From Candidatus Hydrogenedentota bacterium (GTDB taxonomy: Bacteria; Hydrogenedentota; Hydrogenedentia; Hydrogenedentales; JAEUWI01): 64,000 bases of DNA. The notes under the pieces were generated by a model. It worked only from the letters and a program-made list of their open reading frames with translations. It had not been told where the DNA came from and ran no database searches. The DNA lies in assembly GCA_019637335.1 (NCBI GenBank), contig JAHBVV010000026.1:1-64000 (forward strand). Reading direction: 5' to 3'. The position numbers and the translations under genes were made by a program. Shown piece by piece: positions 20,126 to 27,082 of this stretch (the stretch's first letter is position 1; each line of letters begins with the position of its first letter).

Positions 20126-20169
20126 GTCCCGCCGGTTTTTTTGACTTGTAGCCGCCGCCGAAATATGGT
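20111..20169 (+). promoter_or_regulatory. Weak hairpin with T-run, then promoter for peptide 5
   Basis: CCGGC/GCCGG (5-bp stem) followed by seven Ts ends at 20142, and TTGACT (20141-20146), 17-bp spacer, TATGGT (20164-20169) follows directly. This would let peptide 5 be made apart from peptides 1-4. Confidence 0.45.
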
Positions 20170-20207
20170 CTAATAGGGGCGGACTGGAGAACCTACGGAG
20201 TGGACCT

Positions 20208-20333
20208 ATGAAGCACATCAAGCCGGTATCGACCCCCCGGGCCGACTCGTTTCTGGATTTCTACAACGCGCTTTTCCGCGCCTGGGTGGAATTCCGCAAC
20301 GCAAAGACGGACGAGGCGGTTTCGGGGTTCTGA
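20208..20333 (+). CDS. Predicted RiPP precursor peptide 5 (41 aa)
   Basis: ATG-started, 41 residues, with GGAG 7 bases upstream. The leader is the most diverged (MKHIKPVSTPRADSF, with KH and the serine-proline part kept). The aromatic-rich core FLDFYNALFRAWVEF is followed by RNAKTDEAVSGF, with the conserved last lysine at 33 followed by Thr as in peptide 3. No Cys. It has its own promoter-like site and is followed by a hairpin before the acyltransferase genes. Its small size and aromatic helix make it a possible special member, such as a signal or immunity peptide; that is only a guess. Confidence 0.7.
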   Translation: MKHIKPVSTPRADSFLDFYNALFRAWVEFRNAKTDEAVSGF

Positions 20334-20360
20334 GACCCCGCTGAGCCAGACGCAATCGAG

Positions 20361-20397
20361 CGGGGCCTGACGCCCGGGCGCAGGCCCCGATTGGTTT
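20361..20397 (+). terminator. Hairpin between precursor peptides and maturation genes
   Basis: CGGGGCCTG and CAGGCCCCG form a 9-bp stem with an 11-base loop, followed by ATTGGTTT. The T-tract is imperfect, so it probably acts as a partial terminator that sets a high peptide-to-enzyme ratio. Confidence 0.5.
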
Positions 20398-20440
20398 GCC
20401 TGGCGGGCGCCGCGCGCTGCGGGGATAGGGAACGGACGCG

Positions 20441-21001
20441 GTGATCACGGGCGCCTACAGCTACATTCGCGGCACGGAACACGATGACGTGGCGGCGCTC
20501 GCGGCCCTCTACCGCGACGGCGTGTTGCGCGCCGGGTTGCTGGATGGCCGCCGGGAACCGATACTGCCCACCCTGGAGGAGCTCGCGGAGTTCCTCAACC
20601 GCAAGGAATTCGCCGAAAGCGCCTTCTACACCATAGAGGACCGCACGGGCGGCATTCGCGGCTTCTGCACGCTACGCGGCCTCAATCCGGAAGCCCGCCA
20701 TTGCGAATACAGCCTGCTGTTCCTCGACGAATCCGATTATGGGGATCCCCTGGCCGGCGAGGCGACGGGCGTCATGCTGGAGCGCGCGTTTGTGCGCTGG
20801 GGCCTCCGCAAGGTGGTCGCCACGTGCCTCGAATCCGAGTCGGCGTTTAGAGCCCACCTGGCGCGGCACGGCTTCGTTTCCGCCGGCGTGCAACGCGATG
20901 TGCTCCACGCGCGGGGACGCTGGCACAATATGGAATCCCTCTACCGCGGCAATCCCCAAAGTGAACCCACGCAGATCGGCGCCCCGAACCATGCCCTATA
21001 A
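20441..21001 (+). CDS. GNAT-family acyltransferase A of the peptide cluster
   Basis: A 186-residue GNAT-fold protein. Strands and helices follow the family: IRGTEHDDVAALAALYRDGV at the N-terminus, FYTIEDRTGGIRGFCTLRGL and HCEYSLLFLDESDYGDPLAGEA (acyl-CoA-binding region, no classical QxxGxG), then the C-terminal FRAHLARHGFVSAGVQRDVLHARGRW. It starts at GTG 20441 and overlaps the next GNAT by 11 bases. In this setting it is likely to acylate the precursor peptides, perhaps at lysine or the N-terminus; some RiPP GNATs attach fatty acids. Other small-molecule targets or self-protection cannot be excluded. Confidence 0.75.
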   Translation: MITGAYSYIRGTEHDDVAALAALYRDGVLRAGLLDGRREPILPTLEELAEFLNRKEFAESAFYTIEDRTGGIRGFCTLRGLNPEARHCEYSLLFLDESDYGDPLAGEATGVMLERAFVRWGLRKVVATCLESESAFRAHLARHGFVSAGVQRDVLHARGRWHNMESLYRGNPQSEPTQIGAPNHAL

Positions 21002-21620
21002 GACCGAGACCTTTATCCGACGCGCGGAGCGGGACGATCTGGACACGGTGGTGCGCTGGATGGAAAGCCCCGATTTTCTGTACTTTCTGTATGGGGATCC
21101 GGCGCGGTCGCCCCGCCAGGTGCGCGAGAAGATCGTGGGCATGCTTGGGCGCGCCACGGGCCACACGATGCCCGGCGGGATCTACCTGATCGTCGACAGC
21201 GCGAAACACGGGCCGATCGGTTTGCTTTCGCTGCAAAACATCAGCTGGCGCAACCGTTCGTGCAGCATTGATTTGTATCTTGGCCAGGCCCAGCTCCGGA
21301 ACAAGCTCATCACCGCCAGCGCCATTTACCAGGCGCTTGAGTACTGCTTTTTCGAGCTGAATCTTCACCGGATCACGGCCTATATCTACAGCTTCAACAC
21401 GGCTTCGTGGCGGATATTCGAGAAGACTGGCGCCCGGCGCGAATTGACGCTGAAGGACCATGTGGTCCGGGATGGCCAGCCGCACGATCTGTATTGTTAT
21501 GGCCTGCTGCGGCCCGAATTCGACGCGTTGCGCGCGCGCCACGCGGTCGCGGCGGAGGGCTTCTCCCTCCAGGCGATGATCGAGATGCTCGGCGCGGTGG
21601 ATCCGGAGCCCGCGCCGTGA
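20991..21620 (+). CDS. GNAT-family acyltransferase B of the peptide cluster
   Basis: A 209-residue GNAT protein (RimJ/RimL-like layout). It begins YKTETFIRRAERDDLDTVVRWMESPDF and has IYLIVDSAKHGPIGLLSLQNISWRNRSCSIDLYLG, LRNKLITASAIYQALEYCFFELNLHRITAYI (acyl-CoA helix) and NTASWRIFEKTGARRELTLKDHVVRDGQPHDLYCYGLL, the classic C-terminal GNAT end. ATG 20991 lies inside the preceding gene, and GTGA at its end overlaps the protease gene, so all three are translationally coupled. The likely role is peptide acylation or immunity. Confidence 0.78.
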   Translation: MPYKTETFIRRAERDDLDTVVRWMESPDFLYFLYGDPARSPRQVREKIVGMLGRATGHTMPGGIYLIVDSAKHGPIGLLSLQNISWRNRSCSIDLYLGQAQLRNKLITASAIYQALEYCFFELNLHRITAYIYSFNTASWRIFEKTGARRELTLKDHVVRDGQPHDLYCYGLLRPEFDALRARHAVAAEGFSLQAMIEMLGAVDPEPAP

Positions 21621-22561
21621 CAGGGCTCTTTCTCGGCGTGCTGGCCGCATATCTCGTGCACGCGATCGCCTTGCACCGCGCCAGCGGACCGGAAACCGAG
21701 GCCGACGCCGAGACCCACCTGCACCGGGGCATGCCGGCCCCGCTCATGCCCTTTGCGCTTTTTCTCGCCGTTCATGCGCTGGAGAGCGCGCGGCTTTCCG
21801 CCTGGCTCCATTCGCCGGCCGTGCTGGCGTCCGCTGGGGCGCTGCTCATGCTGGTCATGCTCAACCAGCTTCGACGGAAGCATCTGGAATTGCATGGCGG
21901 CGGCGCGGCGTTTCGAATCTTCTACGTGGCGGGCGGCGCGCTTCAGACCGTGCTGCTGGTCCTGGCCGGGTACTACGCCTGGGAGGAGGGGATCCTCGGC
22001 CGGGGACTTTTTCACCCGCAATGGGTTATACTGGGGCTGGCGGGCGGCCATCTCATCTTCGGGATATCGCTGCTCTTCAGCCACCGTTCGCTCGAAAGCC
22101 TGCGCGATATAGGCGTCTACATCGCCGATCCGCGCCCCGTTTCGGCGTACGCGGCGCGATCGCCCCGGCAGGTCTTCGCGTGCATTGACGTGAGCCTGAT
22201 CGAGGAGTTGGTGTACCGCGTCGCCGCGCAGGGCTTGCTGCTGGCCTGGACGGGCAACGCCTGGGCCGCAATCCTGGTTACGGCGGTGGTCTTTTCGGTG
22301 GTGCACCGGCACTTCTTCTATAATCACGTGGTGGATTCCGCCGAGTTTCTGGCGTTTTCCATCCTGCTCGGCGCGCTCTACCACCTGACGGGAAGCCTTA
22401 CGCTGGTGGTGCTGGTGCACGCTGTGCGCAATCTGGAAATTGTCTATTTCGACCAATCGAAGGACCCCGCGGACGGTGCGGGCTCCGCGGAACCCGCGCC
22501 GCGCGCGGCAATTGGCGCCCGGTGGCGGGCGCCAGTTTATTCCCCCATGCATGGAAAGTGA
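21617..22561 (+). CDS. CPBP-family intramembrane protease
   Basis: A 314-residue multi-pass membrane protein of the CPBP (CAAX protease/bacteriocin-processing) group. About seven hydrophobic segments are seen. The three motifs are complete: EELVYR (196-201), FSVVH (226-230) and HAVRN near the C-terminus, so it should be an active metallo-type glutamyl protease. The start is GTG 21617, sharing GTGA with the upstream stop; longer frames have no RBS. Family members process bacteriocin precursors or give immunity (SkfC in the B. subtilis skf cluster is one). Here it may remove the MKHL-type leader or protect the producer. Confidence 0.85.
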   Translation: MTGLFLGVLAAYLVHAIALHRASGPETEADAETHLHRGMPAPLMPFALFLAVHALESARLSAWLHSPAVLASAGALLMLVMLNQLRRKHLELHGGGAAFRIFYVAGGALQTVLLVLAGYYAWEEGILGRGLFHPQWVILGLAGGHLIFGISLLFSHRSLESLRDIGVYIADPRPVSAYAARSPRQVFACIDVSLIEELVYRVAAQGLLLAWTGNAWAAILVTAVVFSVVHRHFFYNHVVDSAEFLAFSILLGALYHLTGSLTLVVLVHAVRNLEIVYFDQSKDPADGAGSAEPAPRAAIGARWRAPVYSPMHGK

Positions 22562-22569
22562 TACCTGAT

Positions 22570-23595
22570 ATGGCCGTATCTTCCGAAGCCCTGGTTCGCC
22601 TGGAGGGCCTCGAAAAAACCTTTATACTCCGCCACTTCTTCCACAAGGAAGAGGAGGACAGCAAGCGCCGCGTCTACGTCCGCAAGGAAGTGAAGGCGGT
22701 CACCGGAGTCAGCTTCGATATCCAGCCCGGCGAAATCTTCGGCCTGCTGGGCCCCAACGGCGCCGGAAAGACGACCACGGTAAAAATGCTCTCGGGCCTC
22801 GTGAAGCCGGATCGGGGCGCCGTGTACATCGACGGGCTCGAAGTCGAGCGGAACCGCCGCAGGGTCCTCGAAAAGGTCGGGGTGGTGCTCGAAGGCACGC
22901 GCACGAGCATGTGGCCGCTGACGCCGCTGGAAAACCTGGCGTACTACGGCAACCTGAAGAATGTATCGGGCGGCATCCTCAAGGAGCGATCCCACCAGCT
23001 CCTGGATTTCATCGGCCTGCGCGAAAAGAAACACACGCAGGTGCGCCACCTCTCGCGCGGCCAGAAGCAGAAGCTGGCGATCTGCATTGCGATGATCGCG
23101 GATCCAAAGGTGCTGCTGTTGGACGAGCCCACGACCGGGCTTGACGTGCAGAGCGCGCGCGCCATCAAGGACAAAATCATTGAAATGACGCGGGAACATG
23201 GCAAGAGTGTTCTTGTGACCACGCACGATATGCACGTGGCGCAGGAGCTCTGCGATCACATTGGCATCATCGACAGGGGCGGGCTGGTGGCCTGCAAGCC
23301 GACGGCGGAACTGATCGGCCTGTTTTCCGATCAGGTCTACGTCTTCCGGACCGATCGCGAAGTCGATACGGCCGCCTTCGAGGCGCTACCCGGCGTCTTG
23401 AGCGCGGTAACGGAACAGTCGGCCGATGGGCCGCTGCTGGTGGTGAACATCACCCCGGAACCGGCGGCCCGATCCGAGGCGCTCTACGGGGTGATGGCGG
23501 GCCTGCGCGATGCGGGCCACGAGCTCTGGAGCATTTCCCAGCGCCAGCAGAATCTGGAGAGCGTGTTCCTCCAGCTTACAACGAGCAGCATATAA
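22570..23595 (+). CDS. ABC transporter ATP-binding protein of the peptide cluster
   Basis: A 341-residue ATPase. Walker A GPNGAGKTTT, Q-loop region VLEGTRTSMWPLTPLENL, signature LSRGQKQKLAICIAM, Walker B LLLDEPTTGLD and the switch histidine TTHDMH are all present; the C-terminal 90 residues form the DUF4162-like tail common in drug and bacteriocin exporters (EcsA/BcrA/DrrA type). The long charged insert after the first strand (HKEEEDSKRRVYVRKEVK) is typical of this subgroup. ATG 22570 is chosen over an upstream in-frame ATG inside the protease gene. It pairs with the permease that follows for export or self-immunity. Confidence 0.93.
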   Translation: MAVSSEALVRLEGLEKTFILRHFFHKEEEDSKRRVYVRKEVKAVTGVSFDIQPGEIFGLLGPNGAGKTTTVKMLSGLVKPDRGAVYIDGLEVERNRRRVLEKVGVVLEGTRTSMWPLTPLENLAYYGNLKNVSGGILKERSHQLLDFIGLREKKHTQVRHLSRGQKQKLAICIAMIADPKVLLLDEPTTGLDVQSARAIKDKIIEMTREHGKSVLVTTHDMHVAQELCDHIGIIDRGGLVACKPTAELIGLFSDQVYVFRTDREVDTAAFEALPGVLSAVTEQSADGPLLVVNITPEPAARSEALYGVMAGLRDAGHELWSISQRQQNLESVFLQLTTSSI

Positions 23596-23630
23596 CCTGC
23601 GGCCGCGCCCGCGGAGGAGCGTTTGAGTTT

Positions 23631-24479
23631 ATGAGTTTCTTTCTCGTCATGAAAGCCGAAATCGTGCGCGCGCTCATCGTCATGCGCCGCTACTGGTTCC
23701 GCACGGTGACCGGCATGATTATGGGGTACGGCATGCTGCTGGTGTTGATCATGGGGTTCATGGTCAGCCGTGACGAAGTGACAAGCGCCATGGACGGGCG
23801 TTTCGGCGACGCGGGCCAGGCGACGAATTTCGTCCTGGGATTCATCATTGGCATGTTCGCGTTCGGCATCGTGGGCATGTTTACCCAGGGCATCCAGAGC
23901 ATGGCCGGGACCGGCGTGCTGGAGCAGCTCTGCCTCAGCCCGCACGGGCTCGTGACCAACTTTCTCGCGCGCACCATCGTCACGGCGGTCACCTCGATCT
24001 TCTCTTCGTCGCTCATGGTCTGGATGGTCACCGCCACGGTGGGCGGGACGCTGCACTTCGATCCGGTTGCGGTGCCGATTCTGCTCTGCCTTACCTTCGT
24101 AAATCTGCTCGGATTCGGATTCATGATGGGCGGGCTCGTGCTGGTCTTCAAGCAGGTGGGGCAGGTCGCCATTCTCATTCGCATGGGCCTGTTCGCCCTT
24201 GCGATTTTCGCCACCGAGGAGATGCTGAACCGGGGCTTCATCATGGCGGCCTTCATGCACATACTGCCGATTACCGACGCCGCCATCCTGCTCAAGTGGA
24301 CGCTTATCTCCAACCAGGGCATCGTGGGTGACAATTTCGAGAACTACCGCCCGGTATTGCAGCACCCGTCGATGTTCTTTCTGATTGTCAATTGCGCGGT
24401 CTGGTTCGGGCTTGGCGTGGCCGTATTCCGCTTTATGGAAACGTGGAGCCGCGCGAAGGGTACGCTGGGGACCTATTGA
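23631..24479 (+). CDS. ABC-2 type permease of the peptide cluster
   Basis: A 282-residue integral membrane protein with about six transmembrane segments (GMLLVLIMGFM, VLGFIIGMFAFGIVGMF, TIVTAVTSIFSSSLMVWMV, ILLCLTFVNLLGFGFMMGG, LIRMGLFALAIFA, IVNCAVWFGLGVAVF) and the ABC-2 feature MAGTGVLEQLCLSPHG after segment two. Its stop overlaps the next start (TGATG). Together with the ATPase it forms an exporter, probably of the finished peptides. Confidence 0.9.
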   Translation: MSFFLVMKAEIVRALIVMRRYWFRTVTGMIMGYGMLLVLIMGFMVSRDEVTSAMDGRFGDAGQATNFVLGFIIGMFAFGIVGMFTQGIQSMAGTGVLEQLCLSPHGLVTNFLARTIVTAVTSIFSSSLMVWMVTATVGGTLHFDPVAVPILLCLTFVNLLGFGFMMGGLVLVFKQVGQVAILIRMGLFALAIFATEEMLNRGFIMAAFMHILPITDAAILLKWTLISNQGIVGDNFENYRPVLQHPSMFFLIVNCAVWFGLGVAVFRFMETWSRAKGTLGTY

Positions 24480-26296
24480 TGGGCGCGCCGGCATTACATC
24501 GCTTCGAGCAGGGCGGCAAGCGTTTCGTGGTGGACACGGAGACCTGCTTCTGTTTCGAGTGCGATGCGGTGTCGTGGGCCGTGCTCGAACACTATCCCGA
24601 AACGCCGGTGAACCGCATCGCGCACCTGGTCGGGCAGGATCACCCCCGCCGCGAGGTGGAGGAGGTGATAGGCGAACTCGAATGGCTCCGATCCACGAAA
24701 GCGATCCTGCCGCGGCGAAGCCCCGCGGAGCTGCTCAAGCAATTCGAGGTGGCGCGCGCCCTGCAACGGGTGGACGTCTGGACGGATGGTGACTGCGTGG
24801 TCCTCGAGGGGGCGATGGCGTTGCTTCTCGGGCGCTCGCGCGACCGGGATGCGATCGCGCTCCACATCCATCCCGGCGGGCCGGCCTCGCGGCTGCTGGA
24901 ATCGGTCGATGCCGCCTTCCGCAACGCGCGGCTCGCGGGAAAATCGCTCGAAATCGTCCTGGAGGCGCCCGTATCGCTGTCCGGCCGCGATGCGCGCGCC
25001 TTGGGCCCGCACGGGCTGTCCCTCGCCTGGAGCGTCGCGCCGGACGCGCCCGCGGACGCCCTGCGCGCTTTTGACGCGGCGCTGGGAAAGGGCCTCTCGG
25101 GGCTGGCCGGCGTCCTGGAGGGCGCCACGGCCATCCTGACCCCCGCGTCGGGCGCGTTCCGGGATGCCGTCGTTCATCTGCACGGCGCGGGCTTCACGCG
25201 GATCGAAATAGATCTGTCGGCGGCCTATCAGCGCGATCCCGGCCTGGACCCGGCCGCGGTGCTGGAGGGGATGCGGGCGGCGGCGGTCTACTACGCGCAG
25301 CAATTGCTCGCGGGAAAGCATTTTCGTCTGGAGCCGATCGCGGCCACCTTTCACCAGATCTACGAAGGCGCGCCGCGCCCGCGATCCGACGCCAGCGGGA
25401 CACACGAGCTCGCGATCGATGCGCGGGGTGAGCTCTACCCCTCGCGCTATTTCGCCGGACAGGACGCCTTCCGGCTCGGGAATCTGGCGGACGGGCGAAT
25501 CGACGAGGACCGGCGGGCGCCGTTCGACGATCTCGGCGCCATCAGCACATCGCCGTGTAATACCTGCTGGGCGCGGAACCTGTGCGGGGGCGGCCACAGC
25601 GCCATCCACGCGGCGCGCACCGGCGCCATCCGCACCCCGGATCCGGCCTGGTGCGATCGCCAGCGGGACTGGTTCGCGTCGGCGATCGCCGCGTTCAACC
25701 TCCTTTCGTCCCAGGGGGTTAACTTCGACCGGATATACCAGTCCGTACAGCCCGCTGGCCGCCTCTCGCTCTGGCAGGCGGCGAAAGCGGCGATGACGCT
25801 GAAGGCGGGCGTCCGGCCCATTGCCGAGGCGGACGCGCCCCTGCTTGCGCGCTGGGAGAACTGGAGCGAATCGGTCTACTTTCTGGGCAACGAATACGGG
25901 ACCTTCCTCGCGACCCGGTACGACCGCGAAATGGACTCGTTGCACCCACGCGGCATCGAGCAGGAGCTGGTCATTATCTCGCGCCGCGGCGATCCGATTG
26001 GGTTGCTGAAGATCCGGCCCGAACCCCGCCTGCAACTGGCGCGCGTGTGGATTTACCTGCGCAACCCACAGCAGTATGCCGATCCCGGCCTGCGGCGGAG
26101 CTTCCGGCACATTCTCGGCGAGGCGGCGCGCCATGACGCCTTCTCCACGCTCGTTGCGGCGGCCGGACCGGGGGATCCGGGCCTCGGCGACTTTCTTCTG
26201 GCGTCGGGTTTCACCCACGCCGGGCGCGAGCGGGCCGCGCTTTTCCTGCACGACGCCTACCACGACATCGACATGTACAGCGTGCGCCTCTCCTGA
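24479..26296 (+). CDS. Pseudo-radical-SAM/SPASM protein fused to a GNAT domain
   Basis: A 605-residue protein with three parts. Residues 5-75 (HRFEQGGKRFVVDTETCFCF, then a winged-helix-like stretch) resemble the peptide-recognition N-terminus of SPASM peptide maturases. Residues 80-350 look like a radical SAM barrel, but where CxxxCxxC is expected there is only VDVWTDGDCVVLEG, so a catalytic 4Fe-4S cluster cannot form. A SPASM-type cluster follows: Cys360, Cys363, Cys369 (CNTCWARNLCGGG) and Cys392, while the usual YPC is YPS. Residues about 437-605 are a GNAT domain. ATG overlaps the permease stop by one base. It is probably a peptide-binding scaffold that presents leaders to acyltransferases. 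Confidence 0.75.
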   Translation: MGAPALHRFEQGGKRFVVDTETCFCFECDAVSWAVLEHYPETPVNRIAHLVGQDHPRREVEEVIGELEWLRSTKAILPRRSPAELLKQFEVARALQRVDVWTDGDCVVLEGAMALLLGRSRDRDAIALHIHPGGPASRLLESVDAAFRNARLAGKSLEIVLEAPVSLSGRDARALGPHGLSLAWSVAPDAPADALRAFDAALGKGLSGLAGVLEGATAILTPASGAFRDAVVHLHGAGFTRIEIDLSAAYQRDPGLDPAAVLEGMRAAAVYYAQQLLAGKHFRLEPIAATFHQIYEGAPRPRSDASGTHELAIDARGELYPSRYFAGQDAFRLGNLADGRIDEDRRAPFDDLGAISTSPCNTCWARNLCGGGHSAIHAARTGAIRTPDPAWCDRQRDWFASAIAAFNLLSSQGVNFDRIYQSVQPAGRLSLWQAAKAAMTLKAGVRPIAEADAPLLARWENWSESVYFLGNEYGTFLATRYDREMDSLHPRGIEQELVIISRRGDPIGLLKIRPEPRLQLARVWIYLRNPQQYADPGLRRSFRHILGEAARHDAFSTLVAAAGPGDPGLGDFLLASGFTHAGRERAALFLHDAYHDIDMYSVRLS

Positions 26297-26300
26297 CCGG

Positions 26301-26347
26301 TTGCGCCCGGGTGCGCCGGGGTATATAGTAGAAGTAACGCAGTTACT
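26301..26347 (+). promoter_or_regulatory. Promoter with palindromic operator before the response regulator
   Basis: TTGCGC, 17-bp spacer, TATAGT, then the perfect palindrome AGTAAC-GCA-GTTACT at 26333-26347 around the expected transcript start. A repressor or the regulator itself may bind there. Confidence 0.45.
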
Positions 26348-26358
26348 CCGGAGCGTTT

Positions 26359-26757
26359 ATGGGATCCATCGTAAAAGTAGTCGTTGCCGATGACGATCTC
26401 TATGTCGCCCGCTTCATCGCGCGCGTCATGGCGTCGCTCGGCTACTGCGCCATTCTGTGCAGCGATGGCGAGCGGGCGTTGCACGTGCTCGAGGACAACC
26501 CGGACGCGCGCCTGCTGGTGACGGATATCTCCATGCCCAACATGGACGGACGGCGCCTGCTCGGGGAGCTTCGGAGCCGGGAGAACTTCAAGAAGCTGCC
26601 GGTCATCCTCACGTCGGGCCTGGCGCGCGTCAGCGAGATCGCCGATCTGCTGGATGTCGGGGTCACGTGTTATCTCGGGAAACCCATTGAGGTGGACGAG
26701 CTGCGGAGCTACGCCCAGAATCTGGTCCAGCACGGGACCGTTGTCGCGCCGAAATAG
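26359..26757 (+). CDS. Single-domain response regulator (CheY-like)
   Basis: A 132-residue receiver domain with no output domain. The acidic pocket ADDD (10-13), phospho-acceptor Asp56 (LLVTDISMPNMDG), conserved Ser/Thr (LTSG) and Lys (YLGKPIE) are all present. It follows the peptide cluster by 62 bp with its own promoter-like site, so linkage to the cluster is possible but unproven. No histidine kinase is in the window. Confidence 0.9.
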   Translation: MGSIVKVVVADDDLYVARFIARVMASLGYCAILCSDGERALHVLEDNPDARLLVTDISMPNMDGRRLLGELRSRENFKKLPVILTSGLARVSEIADLLDVGVTCYLGKPIEVDELRSYAQNLVQHGTVVAPK

Positions 26758-26859
26758 CGGGTGATCAGCGCGCGGATGCAGGGCAATCGCATTTAAACCC
26801 GATCGCGGCATTTGGGCGTAAAGTTGAGTTGATTTGGGGCCTTGAATCAATGAACGTGG

Positions 26860-26935
26860 GCGTGTTGGAGCGCCGGCATCTCTGCCGGCAAGGTCCGGGA
26901 TTCGCCGCAGGCGAAATGCCAGCGCTCCAACACGC
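26860..26935. repeat. 76-bp REP-like element with long terminal stem
   Basis: GCGTGTTGGAGCGCCGGCAT at 26860-26879 pairs with ATGCCAGCGCTCCAACACGC at 26916-26935 (one mismatch in 20). The interior holds GCCGGCA/TGCCGGC and TTCGCC-GCA-GGCGAA hairpins, then TTTTCT follows. The rest of the 325-bp gap between the regulator and the YncE gene holds no gene I can support. Confidence 0.85.
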
Positions 26936-27082
26936 GCCCTTTTCTAAAATTTCAGGTGGTTCGTATGGCGCTCGGCTCGAACTGGAAGTATAAATGCGAT
27001 TGACCGGCGTGCGGGTGGGCCTTGGCGCGTGTCTTTCCCATCGTGTGCTATAGTGGGCATCGCACATGTGGAGGGAAGAACC

